From Dissophora ornata (taxonomy: Eukaryota > Mortierellomycota > Mortierellomycetes > Mortierellales > Mortierellaceae), in the NCBI GenBank assembly GCA_025201705.1, contig MU617495.1:1-11947 (forward strand): DNA of 11,947 nucleotides. Reading direction: 5' to 3'. The position numbers were made by a program, and so were the translations under genes. Numbering within the stretch: position 1 is the stretch's first letter; the number at the start of each line of letters is the position of its first letter. Positions 1 to 9,460 of this stretch are shown piece by piece. Under the pieces are notes generated by a model. That model was not told the origin of the DNA and searched no databases. It saw only the letters and a list, made by a program, of their open reading frames with translations.

Positions 1-20
1 ACAAAAAAGGACACACATAC

Positions 21-614
21 TGCAACCGTGCCAGAGTACTTGCGGGTGACGGATGTCACAGTCTGAAGGAGCAAGACAGCCAAGGGCATCCGTGATGCCC
101 AGACGCGGTAGAAAAGCATGACAGCGAAACCGCTGACTAAGGAGAGCCCACCCCACAAGAGCTCGCCCTGAAGGAGCTCAAAAACGCCGGCGCCGATAGC
201 GACAACAACGCTAAGGATGAACGAGGTCTTAATAAGGAAGGCAGTATGGCGCTGGATGAGCAAGAAATAGCCAAAGGACAGCGCAAAGCTCACGCCGACA
301 GAGGAGAGGACCAGAAAGGTAACCGAGTGGTCGACCGCAAAGGCGTTGGTGGCAACTGTGGTGCCATCCTCGAGGACCTTGTAAGGGTTAGCGAGGTCAT
401 TGTAGTAGGCCTTGAAGGAGTAGAAGTTTAGGCCTAGGAAGCCAGCAAAGTTGAGAACGAAGAGAGCGGTGGCCCAGACATCGTTGTAGCCGGGCTGTGC
501 GACGAACTTTCCCGGGGTATGGTCCTTGGGGATAAGAGGGGCGTTATCCTGCGAGACGTATTGTGGTGGCAAGCGGTTGCTGGAACCTACTCCTCCGTAG
601 TTGGGTGCTTCCAT
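21..614 (-). CDS. PNS1: Pns1/SLC44 choline-transporter-like membrane protein, first coding exon (partial)
   Basis: The first 198 codons of a multi-pass membrane protein, read leftward from an ATG at 614-612 in a strong context (GAGCC before ATGG). After a hydrophilic Pro/Gln/Asn-rich N-terminus (about residues 1-44) come four likely membrane segments, near residues 46-63, 98-120, 127-148 and 152-171. A roughly 30-residue loop follows the first. The PGYNDVWAT motif just before segment 1 and the RMPLAVLLLQTVTSVTRKY stretch after segment 4 fit the fungal Pns1 branch of the choline-transporter-like (CTL/SLC44) family. Family members are plasma-membrane proteins of about 500 residues with ten or more helices; transport of choline by fungal Pns1 is not firmly shown. 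The exon ends at 21 (codon GCA, phase 0), followed by a GTATGT donor at 20, so the rest lies outside the window. The family call is fairly secure; the substrate is unknown. Confidence 0.82.
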
Positions 615-1280
615 GGCTCGGTCTCTGCAGCGGTGTGTTGTGTGAGGACGAGGGTGAGAATGAGAATGGGGAGGAGAATGAGAATGCAGCAGGTGACGGA
701 AAGAGAAGGGAGAGGCTTGATCAATCCTTTTGTACGGGGAATGAACAATGAATGCGGGCGGAGTAAGGGTCCTTCTAGAACGAGTCTTTTGTTTGCAGGA
801 GACAAAACGCCAAGCAACGGTCTGTGTGTGAAAAGACCCCTTTTCGACTTCTGCGCATAATGAGTGCTGCGCCACGAATTGGCGATGGAGGTTTTGCTTC
901 GTGCGAAGAGAGAGCGCCACGCCACGTTGACTATGCAATGTGTATCCATCCACTACACAGCACATGCAGCGCACCGTACCGGGCAAAAAAGGACATCACC
1001 ATCCCAGACAAAAGTCTATATCAGTCTATCGTTCATTGCGAGAGATCCTGTGCGACACAGTTGTCCAGCGAGATCCAGAGGACATCCTCGCTGAACGTCA
1101 TCTTTACCAATACGCATGCTGGTGTTTTGTAATAACTCCCTCTGAGATAAAGACATCCATGGGTGGTGTGCCAGAAGAATGGTGCTGTAAAATTCGTAGT
1201 GCCACGGTGCCTTGGTCATGCGATCCAGCTCCCAGGGCATAGGAACGTGATCTTGGAGAGCGTACGGATGGCGAACTGGA
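615..1280. other. Non-coding stretch upstream of PNS1
   Basis: No convincing gene. Positions 655-686 hold two copies of a GAGAATGAGAATG-like direct repeat, which is pyrimidine-rich on the minus strand and probably lies in the PNS1 promoter or 5' leader. Frames open for 60-120 codons on both strands have low-complexity or unremarkable translations and no family resemblance. Nothing resembling a tRNA was found. Confidence 0.55.
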
Positions 1281-1366
1281 TTGCTGGACGCATTATGGTA
1301 CGCTAGATTGCTGGACGCGTAGTGGTGCGCTAGACGCATAGTGGTACGCTAGGTTGCTAGGCGCAT
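1281..1366. repeat. 27-bp minisatellite, about three copies
   Basis: Direct tandem repeat. Unit 1 (1281-1307) and unit 2 (1308-1334) are both 27 bp, begin TTGCTGGACGC and end CGCTAGA, and differ at only a few bases. Unit 3 (1335-1353) lacks the first 8 bases but keeps CGCATAGTGGTACGCTAG. A partial unit 4 (1354-1366) begins TTGCTAGGCGCAT. It lies in the PNS1-ERG3 gap, outside any coding region. Confidence 0.85.
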
Positions 1367-2138
1367 ACGTGTCTGACACCCTCCGGTTGTTGATCCTGTG
1401 CCTAGCTTCTCGCTCTTGCGGGTCCTTGCAGACGATGCATTCACGAATGCAGGTTTGTTTGTACGCCATCGATACCGTCGTGCTTGGTGGGATGATGTCT
1501 CGGCGCCATAGTGTCTTTGCAGGTGCAGTCGATTGTAGAAATCGGCCTCCTTCCTTTAGAGGGAAGGATACGAGCTGAGCGCTTGTCTCGGATAGGCTCC
1601 ACTGCAGTGGTGGCGATACTAACAGAGATACTCAGGATGGGCGCTACTCCTTTTTCAGCAAATGAGCGGTGGGATGATTTCTTTGTCGCTGTAGAGTGAG
1701 TTTAGACCCAGGCTACGATCGATCAGATAACAGGGGGGAGAAAGAGAGAGCGAGAGACAGAGAGAGAGGCACAACGGTGGATGTGGACATGTGGGTTGGA
1801 TGTGGCGGATCTGTCCAGGATAGACTACATGAATGCATACGGGTGAGGGCGCGAAGAGCCGCGCAAGAGCGGTACAGATGCATATCGATGCAGACAGGAA
1901 GAGCGGGTGCGCGGTATCATTTTCTTCCTGTGCCACCCAGTCTGGGCAAATAATTTGTCCTCTGCAGAGTGGGCTGATTTTTCTCGCTCTCTGTCGTGTT
2001 GAACTCGCCATGCTGAACTCGCTCCTTCCTGCGCAGAGCCGGAATACATCTGGAAACCCGTTTTGCATTATTGCGCTGCGCGTGTAGAACTCGACCGTTG
2101 GAATCGCCAGGAAGGAGCTCCTCTACCAGGGTTCCCAG
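1367..2138. other. Non-coding stretch between the minisatellite and the ERG3 promoter
   Basis: No supportable gene. A purine-dominated tract at 1733-1769 (GA dinucleotides with a few C) is the main structure. Open frames here, including a 137-codon one on the minus strand at 1655-2068, are compositional artefacts of the GA/CT tracts. It presumably contains upstream regulatory sequence for ERG3, but I recognise no specific sterol-response site. Confidence 0.5.
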
Positions 2139-2213
2139 TCTTCTCTCTTTCTCTTTTTCTTTCCCGTGTTCTCTTCTTCTTCTCCCTCTTTTCTCTCTCT
2201 CTCTCTTCTTCAT
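2139..2213 (+). promoter_or_regulatory. Pyrimidine-rich tract in the ERG3 core promoter / 5' leader
   Basis: Nearly uninterrupted C/T over about 75 bases, including a run of CT dinucleotides at 2191-2206, ending about 45 bases before the ERG3 ATG. CT-rich blocks just upstream of or within the leader are common in well-expressed fungal genes and often mark the transcription start zone. That role is inferred from position and composition only. Confidence 0.5.
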
Positions 2214-2257
2214 TCCTTCATCCACATTCACTCCTCCAACGGATTCATACATTCATC

Positions 2258-3798
2258 ATGGATGACTTCCTGGAACTAGCAGACCAATACGTCTTCGACG
2301 CTGTCTACCGGGCCTTGCCCGCAATCCCAGTTCCAGATCTCATCGCTGCCACCGCTGCCATCCCTAAATGGTCTGATCTTCCTGTCATCCTCTCCTCATC
2401 TTCATCCTCCCCTCTCGCCACTCTCGCTTCCCTCGCCCGCAACGTCGCCTCCTCGGCGCTTGGATCCAACCTGACCCTCGACACTCTCCCCGCCGATAAC
2501 ATCGTCCGTCAGGCATTCTCCCTCCTCATCCTCACCTACCTTGGCGCTTTGGGCATGTATTTTGGCATGGCTGCACCCTCCTACTTCTTTTTCTTTGACC
2601 AAAACCACAAGAGGCACCCCAAATTCCTCAAGAACCAGGTCAAGCTCGAGATCATGATGTCCATGAAGGCTCTCCCAGGAATTGCCATCATGACCGTACC
2701 CTGGCTGTTGGGCGAGGTCCGTGGCGGTAGTATGCTTTACACCCATATCCATAGCCGGGACAACATCGTACCCATTGTCTTCAATCCCCCCACATCTGTT
2801 ATCCAGCAGAGTGTTGCTGCTGCTGTCGCGACAGCTACCGGCGTCAATGCCACTGCTGCTGCTGCTGCCGCTGCCGCTGCGAGTGCTGCCGCCAGCACTG
2901 CAGCGCGTGCAGCCAAGTTTGGACCATTGGCACCCCTGGTTGAGCCCCTTATGGACGGATGGGGTTACGTTGCTTTCAGTGTTATCTGCTTCCTGCTGTT
3001 CACGGATTTCGGTATCTACTGGACTCATCGCTTCTTGCACCATCCTTTGGTCTACAAGAGACTCCACAAGGTACATATTTTTCTTTTCATTTTTTGCTTT
3101 CCCATTCATTTGATGCGGCATTCCTGTATCTTTTGGGATTGTTTATTTGTTTATAATAATGGGAACCAGATCGAGTAAAGGGAGGGAGAAAAGAGGGTCG
3201 ATCATCTCTCCTGCAAGGAAAACTTGTGTGACGTTCAAGAGCGTGTATGTCCTGGGCGTGTTCTCAATTGAACAACCGCACCAGCCCGAACAAAAAATTT
3301 ACCGTTTTGTTTACACGTTCTTTTCCGTCGTTTTAGCCCCATCACAAGTGGATCATCCCTTCGCCGTTCTCGTCGCACGCTTTCCACGCAATGGATGGCT
3401 ATCTTCAGTCGTGCCCCTACCATATATTTGTCTTCTTGATGCCCATGCAGAAGTACATCTATATGACTATGTTCATGGTCGTCAATCTCTGGTCCGTTCT
3501 CATCCATGACGGCGAGTACATTGTCTCAAGCCCCCTCGTCAACTCGGCTGCCCACCACGCTGTCCACCACTTGTACTTCAACTACAACTATGGACAGTAC
3601 CTCACCTTCTGGGACCGCATCGGAGGCTCGTACCGCAAGCCTGACGACTCCATGTTTGACCCTACCCTGAGGATGGACAAGAATGTCTGGAAGAAGCAGG
3701 CAAAGGACATCGATTCCTTTGATGAGAACGGAAAGCCTACGGACGCCTCTGACAACACCTTCAAGTCCAACGAGTTTGCCAAGCCCAAGGCTGTGTAG
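2258..3798 (+). CDS. ERG3: Delta-7-sterol C-5(6)-desaturase, two exons
   Basis: Exons 2258-3070 and 3337-3798 join in phase 0 to give 424 residues; the intron 3071-3336 runs from GTACAT to TTTTAG. This ER membrane di-iron enzyme introduces the C-5 double bond late in ergosterol synthesis, using oxygen and cytochrome b5. The three histidine boxes of the fatty-acid-hydroxylase/sterol-desaturase superfamily are present: H257-RFL-HH262, H270-KP-HH274 (split by the intron after K271) and H345-AV-HH349. Strong family signatures include KFLKNQV (about 122-128), IHDGEY (327-332) and FNYNYGQ. Hydrophobic helices lie near 86-112, 139-151 and 237-255, and in exon 2 near 300-325. The start was chosen as the first ATG after the CT tract; further upstream the frame is open but low-complexity. 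Unlike the roughly 365-residue yeast enzyme, it has an Ala-rich insertion at about 166-225. C-4 methyl oxidase is less likely given the motif spacing. Confidence 0.93.
3071..3336 (+). other. ERG3 intron
   Basis: 266 nt, phase 0, donor GTACAT after AAG and acceptor TTTTAG before CCCCATCAC. Read-through would meet the stop at 3176-3178. Removing it restores HKPHH, the second histidine box, which is strong evidence for both boundaries. Confidence 0.92.
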
Positions 3799-3873
3799 AC
3801 TTCCACACTCCTCACCCTTTTACCCCCCCCCACATCTTGTAGTAACATTATTATACATTTGATCATACAATAG

Positions 3874-3879
3874 AATAAA
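3874..3879 (+). terminator. Poly(A) signal for ERG3
   Basis: A canonical AATAAA 76 bases after the ERG3 stop codon, in AT-rich sequence. It lies in the 211-base gap between ERG3 and the convergent FIGNL1 gene. The FIGNL1 3' end on the other strand has only AATAAT-like sequence near 4002-4012. Confidence 0.6.
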
Positions 3880-4009
3880 ACTACTTAGCATAAATATTTG
3901 GAGTGCTGCCTTCAGGTCGCGTTGTCCTGCAGAAGAAGGCGTTTTTGCAAGCGCTCAAAAATGTAGTTCAGGACCACGCGTTTTGATTGAGTGCACCTAA
4001 TAATAATTA

Positions 4010-6684
4010 TTATCCTTTGGCTATCGAGCCATATTCCATGTCCCATTTTTTATAGAGATCCAAATCTCGATCGCTCACACTCGCCCGGACCTGCGACAGC
4101 GCCTCCACAAAATCGCCGTGGTTGATTGGTCGCAGGGCATCCAATCCAATCTCCAAGATATCCCCCTGGATCGCCCGCACAGGTCCCAGGGCCGCCTCAC
4201 GACATAGTCCCGTCATATCCGACCCCGAGTAGCCCGCCGTCCGTTCACAGATATCCAAAATCTGTTCTGGCGTCAAATCATGTGGCTGTTTCTCCAGCAA
4301 CCTCGTCATTAGCCCATGACGGCCCTGACTCTCTGGCAAAGGAATGTACAGTCGCTTCTGGAACCTGCGTCGCGCAGCTTCATCAATCTCCTGTGGTCTG
4401 TTCGTAGCTCCCACAATCAGAATCCGATCCTCTTCTCCCCCAACACCCACTCCATCGAACTGGACCAGGAATTCAGTTTTGATTCTTCGCGAAGCCTCGA
4501 CCTCGCCATCACTACGCTGTGTCAACAGTGAATCGATCTCGTCCATAAAGATGACTGCCGGCTGGTGACACCGCGCGACTGCAAACAGTGCTCGAACCAT
4601 CTTTTCTCCATCGCCGATCCATTTCGAGGTCAATGAAGAACTGCTAATGCTGAAGAACGTTGCCTTGGACTGACTTGCGATACACTTTCCGATCATCGTC
4701 TTTCCTGTGCCTGGTGGGCCAAAGAGAAGCAGACCTTTGGGTGGTCTGCGGAGTCCAGTAAAGATGTCAGGTCGAAGCATGGGCCATGTAATAGTCTCCT
4801 TGATAGTCTTTTTGGCGTGCTCTAATCCAGAAATATCTTCCCATGTCACTATTGACAGTGATTCCATGATCTAGAATTATTTAACGGAGAAACCATTAAT
4901 ACCCACGCTATACACACACAGACGCGTTTTCCATGGATCTGAATAGCATCCCAATTATACCTCATTATTGATGGCTTCAATCATCTTGGGTTCGATATTT
5001 CGTAGCCTCTCATCCACAGGTTCATCCGACTTGTTTGTCATTCTCCTAATCTGACCAGCCTTCGCACCTTCATCCCCAGTCTCCGCATCATTGTCTCGAT
5101 TGATCGGCGACCTGAATTTGGGTCGCTTTGTTCCGAGCATCCTTGACTTCAGTGTGTTGCCTGCAGCTCCAGGACCGTTCATTCCTGCATTCATGTTCGC
5201 ATTCGTATTTGTGGGTCCGTATCCGCTGCTACCACCATTCGTGTTATTATTGATGTAAGGGTTGTTCATCGGAGCGTTGAATCCACCTCGGTTTTGGAAG
5301 TGGTTCGCTCGCTTTTCTTCGTTGTGCTGTTCTTCAATAGCCTACAGGTCGAGGGTAGCGGAGGAAATTGTTGTTAGGATCAACTGATTTATAGAATGCA
5401 AAGTAACGAAAGGATAGAATGCGCGATCATGTTTACCATCTGTTCCTTTGCGGTGATAAAATGCGTGTTTTTTGCGCTGTTGTCGGCCGGTCCGTCAGAT
5501 CGATCGCTCCATGGCTAGCGTTTTTTTTTTTTTTTTCGGTAGGAAGGCATTAATACAGTAGAAGCGGGATTACAGAAGCACAAAATCACACGGAAGTCTC
5601 ATACCCGCTTCTTTGGGCGATCTAGCCCGTTCGAAAAGTTCACTACCGGCTTATAATCCGGTACAGGCGCTAGATCAGCCCTATCGTCGTCCTCCTCTTC
5701 ATCGCCATATACAACATACTTCGGTCTCATTGTCTGAGATATTGATGTTGGCGGCGGTTGCGCAGAATGATTTGCTGCTACACTGATCAACGGATTTCGG
5801 ATATTCCTCAGGATGTTTCCATTTCCATTGACGGCTCTTTCCTCTGTCCGCGTCCTTTCGTGGTCCTCATGTTTCGGCGAGCCAGCTGTCTTGACATCGC
5901 CCTGCTTGATTATTATTGTTGATGCTGGAGTTGGTTGGGGGCTGTGGTGCTGAGCAGGAGTACCAGATGACTTGGGACTATCAGCTATTGAGACATCATC
6001 GCTCTTGAGTTCCTTTTGTGCCGATTTCAATTCCTCCGCTTTCGCCACTTTAGCCGCCACAGCGTCATCTTCTGCCTTGTATTGACTAGCTCGCTCTTCG
6101 AGCAGTTCCAGCGACTGTGGGACAGAGAGTATATCCATGTCTGGTTCGCAGCTCTAATGAACAATGTACGGGATTTGTCCAGTCAGTGGACAGATTAATT
6201 TGTACGCGGTAAAAAGAACTGCTGAACATTTTCCAAAGGGTTATTGTCGTACCAATACTGCAAGATCTTTTAGACACATCCTGTAATCGTCCATGTTACC
6301 CTCGTTTGGGTTGATAGCCGACACAAACCCGCGCGCTTTCCTCTTCTTCTCCAACGCCTCATCCACTCTCGACTTGACCCGATCCAAAATACTTTTACTG
6401 TTATTGCTGACTGTATCGGCAGCGACAGTACCCGCTGCCGCCTTTGAGCTATTGTCGGATGGAGAAAGACTTTTGTAAAGACAGGTTTCGAGGTACTGTT
6501 GGTGATAATGTTGCTGTAGGGTCCTTGCGTTCCTGCGCTGAAGTGGCGTCAAGAGACTGTCGTCGGCTTCTGCGGAGAGAATGAACTGAAGGGCGCGGTG
6601 GTGGGAGGCAGAGATGATGGGGAGGTTACGTGTCGCACGCGCGCTGATCGCATGCGCATTGGCCTGGTTCAATCTGTCGTCCAT
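4010..6684 (-). CDS. FIGNL1: Fidgetin-like 1 AAA ATPase, five exons
   Basis: Exons 6684-6253, 6153-5605, 5514-5437, 5341-4961 and 4870-4010 all join in phase 0 and give 766 residues (human FIGNL1 about 674). FIGNL1 is a nuclear AAA ATPase that binds RAD51 and dismantles its filaments during homologous recombination. Exon 5 is the ATPase core: [13 protein letters not shown], Walker A GPPGTGKT (531-538), Walker B VIFMDE (586-591), sensor-1 GATNRP (N637) and arginine fingers RRR (647-649). The linker [18 protein letters not shown] crosses the exon 4/5 junction and matches FIGNL1 rather than spastin or katanin. Exon 3 carries FITAKEQM (F346-A349), equivalent to the RAD51-binding FxxA motif. Exons 1-2 encode a helical, then Ser/Pro-rich region I do not recognise. 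Start taken at 6684 (AAAAGA before ATGG); an in-frame ATG at 6783 would add a poly-Phe/Ile stretch encoded by homopolymers, so it is less likely. Confidence 0.9.
5437..5514 (-). other. FIGNL1 exon 3, 78-nt exon with the RAD51-binding FxxA motif
   Basis: Bounded by acceptor CGCTAG (5520-5515) and donor GTAAAC (from 5436), phase 0 at both ends, 26 codons. It ends with HFITAKEQM, aligned to the human FKTAKEQL segment. Because length and phase are symmetric, inclusion or skipping would not shift the frame. It is too short to appear as a long open frame; it was found by tracing the conserved motif. Confidence 0.82.
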
Positions 6685-6970
6685 TCTTTTTTTTTCCAGT
6701 CGGGTCAGGTCAAGCTTCCAAAAAAAAAAAAAAATCGGTGGCAAAACCAGAAAAATGAAAATCTGCATTCTTTTTTTTAACAATTTGATCTACGCGTGGC
6801 TTGTGCCTGGATATTCCCCCCCTCACTCTCAACTCTTCTCCACGTTCAGTCGCGTCAAAACCAAAAGATAACGTTACAAAAAAAAAGCTTTATGGTGTAT
6901 GAAGCACTGCTGTTCATTCTAGCACAATGTGCCCTTTCGTCCTGTGTCGATCTTTACTCTTCCTATCTAT
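6685..6970 (-). promoter_or_regulatory. FIGNL1 upstream region with homopolymer tracts and an ACGCGT site
   Basis: The 286-base gap between the RIP1 stop and the FIGNL1 ATG must hold the RIP1 3' end and the FIGNL1 promoter. It contains T9 (6687-6695), A15 (6720-6734) and T8 (6771-6778), typical of nucleosome-poor fungal promoters. An ACGCGT palindrome at 6792-6797 lies about 110 bases before the start codon. ACGCGT is the MCB element bound by MBF at G1/S in yeasts and would suit a recombination gene. Function here is inferred. Confidence 0.5.
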
Positions 6971-8238
6971 TTAACCAATGACAATCTTGTTGCCCTCCTC
7001 AAACGAGTAAGCAGGGATCTCAAGGTTAAGTGGTGCGGGTCCCTTGCGAATACGACCAGAGATATCGTAATGGGATCCGTGGCAGGGGCAGTACCATCCA
7101 CCATAGTCACCAGCCTCACCAATTGGGACACATCCCAAGTGGGTGCAGACACCTAATTGCAGACAGAAAAAAAATACAATAGAGTACGTGAATATCATCA
7201 GCCGCCTGCTACTAAATGTAGGCTGCCCAAACTGCAAGACGCGGTTCACTTACCCAACATGACCAGCCACTCGGGCTTTTGGGCACGTTCAGCATCGTTT
7301 TGGGGATCGCGGAGCTCAGTAATGTTGACAGAGTTGGCCTCCTCGATCTCATCCTGAGTACGATGTCTGATGAAGACGGGCTTTCCACGCCACTTGATCG
7401 TGACGTTGCGTCCCTCGGGGATGGTGCTGAGGTCGACTTCGACCTTGGCCAAGGCCAAGACATCAGCAGAGGCAGACATGTTGGCCAAGAAGTCAGCGAC
7501 GGTAGTCTTGGCTCCGAGAACGCTCAACGCACCGGTGGTTCCGACCATAAAGTACGAGAAGGCGCGGTTGGTCGAGTCGCCCGATCCGCTCTTGTACTTG
7601 TCAAAGTTGGGGATTTCGGTGGTCTCGTGGGCAGACGTGTGGTTGAAACGCTTCTGCTGGGCAAGACCGGCGGGGGCTAGAAGCGATTTATTTGAATTTG
7701 TTGATGCAGAAGGATTTCAAAAGTGAGTTTACAGAGTCAATTCTGGAAACACCTCCTGCAGCTGGAGTGCGCGCAACCCGCGTGTGATAATCCTGAAGAG
7801 TGAAAGTAGGTCGCGATTCTATGGTGCTGATCCGTGTAGACGGGCTGAATGGCGTGCAAAAACTTGAATTCCGATCGTTCGGAGATAATGACTCTGATTT
7901 TCCGGATCTTCCGTGTTCATGAATGTAGTGGCGACTACTGATCCAAGCCGAGAGCGAATGTGCATAAAGAGCTCACGTCAAGCTTCTTGAGAAGGGGAAA
8001 AATAGGACATACCGGTGACAAAGGTACGGTTGTTGTTGGGAGTGCTGGTGTTCTTCAGGTAGGAAAGGGAAGGGGTGGCGGGAGTCTCGTGGTGACCATG
8101 TCCGTGGTGGTCATCATCGCCGGACGAGTAGTGGGCCGACTTGTTAAGGACGGAGCGGACACCAGCGGCGGTGGCGGGGAAGGTGACGAAGGAGCGGTTC
8201 AGCGAGGCCGAAGCCAGCTTGGTAGCAAGGGATGCCAT
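6971..8238 (-). CDS. RIP1: Rieske iron-sulfur subunit of cytochrome bc1 (complex III), three exons
   Basis: Exons 8238-8013, 7676-7254 and 7152-6971 join in phase 1 at both junctions to give 276 residues. The product carries the [2Fe-2S] cluster that accepts electrons from ubiquinol and passes them to cytochrome c1 in the mitochondrial inner membrane. Cluster ligands are C219 and H221 in CTHLGC and C238 and H241 in CPCHGSH; C224 and C240 form the usual disulfide. [10 protein letters not shown] follows. The single membrane helix is near 115-137, after the [10 protein letters not shown] segment. Residues 1-36 look like a mitochondrial presequence (Arg/Ser/Ala-rich, no acids). The protein is about 60 residues longer than yeast Rip1 (215); the excess is N-terminal and includes [12 protein letters not shown] (40-51). 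Introns are 8012-7677 (GTATGT to CTAG) and 7253-7153 (GTAAGT to TTAG), the latter just before CTHLGC. The start ATG sits in GCCATGG on the complement. Confidence 0.95.
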
Positions 8239-8502
8239 GGTGAAGGATGGGGACGTATGGATGAGAGTACGAGATTAGAACCTGGCGATTAAAAGTCGTC
8301 TCTCCTCTGCCGATGTCTTCCTCTGTGCAAGGTTGTTTTCGGGACCGAAAAATATAAAAAAATCGACGTCACTGGCCTTTGTAAACGCAAACACTATGAC
8401 ATTACAGAGGTCGGTGCCTGAAATGTTGGCAAGCGCGTCCAAGAACATATTTTGGGCAACCCTGACCACACCAGCCAGAGAGCTGAGAGAAATACGATTC
8501 CA
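8239..8502 (-). promoter_or_regulatory. RIP1 upstream region with palindromic sites
   Basis: It contains a perfect 7-bp inverted repeat with a 2-bp spacer, TTTTCGG-GA-CCGAAAA, at 8336-8351. This is followed by an A/T-rich TATA-like stretch (8351-8362) and a GACGTC palindrome (8365-8370; TGACGTCG on the minus strand, one base from a CRE/ATF site). All lie 100-135 bases before the RIP1 start codon. No CCAAT box, which often governs fungal respiratory genes, is seen here. Regulatory meaning is inferred. Confidence 0.4.
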
Positions 8503-8508
8503 TTTATT
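8503..8508 (-). terminator. Candidate poly(A) signal for the CENP-A gene
   Basis: AATAAA on the minus strand, about 190 bases past the CENP-A stop codon at 8700-8698, within the gap to RIP1. It is the only canonical signal I see in that interval. Confidence 0.45.
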
Positions 8509-8683
8509 AAGGTACGCTTCTCACGATACTATTATACAGACAAAGAGTGGGATAGTAGAGATGGATGAAATGCCGGTGCGTCCTGTTCTGGCCTTTAATT
8601 ATCACCGCAGAGTAGTGGGACGTCAAAAGATACAGGCGATGGACCAAAACAATCGCGGATAGCAGCTGATGTAGAAAACAAAA

Positions 8684-9460
<777 letters not shown>

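Noticed and set aside
587..949. 120-codon minus-strand frame with a hydrophobic C-terminal segment
   Set aside because: The hydrophobic part arises from the CATTCTCATTCTC-type repeat upstream of PNS1 and overlaps the PNS1 start in another frame; no homology was recognised.
1655..2068. 137-codon minus-strand frame
   Set aside because: Low-complexity LSLSLSL sequence from the GA/CT tract; no domain, and no supporting splice structure.
2402..3121. 239-codon open frame antisense to ERG3 exon 1
   Set aside because: It lies wholly opposite a strongly conserved enzyme exon; its Gly/Ser-rich translation reflects the Ala/Ser codons of ERG3, with no family resemblance.
4922..4927. ACGCGT site in FIGNL1 intron 4, and another at 8903-8908 in CENP-A
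   Set aside because: Inside gene bodies, one overlapping a splice donor; more likely chance than regulatory, unlike the copy upstream of FIGNL1.
6682..6783. Upstream in-frame ATG giving FIGNL1 a 33-residue hydrophobic N-terminus
   Set aside because: The added residues are encoded by T and A homopolymers typical of a promoter or leader, and the ATG at 6684 has a better context; a membrane anchor is not expected for FIGNL1.
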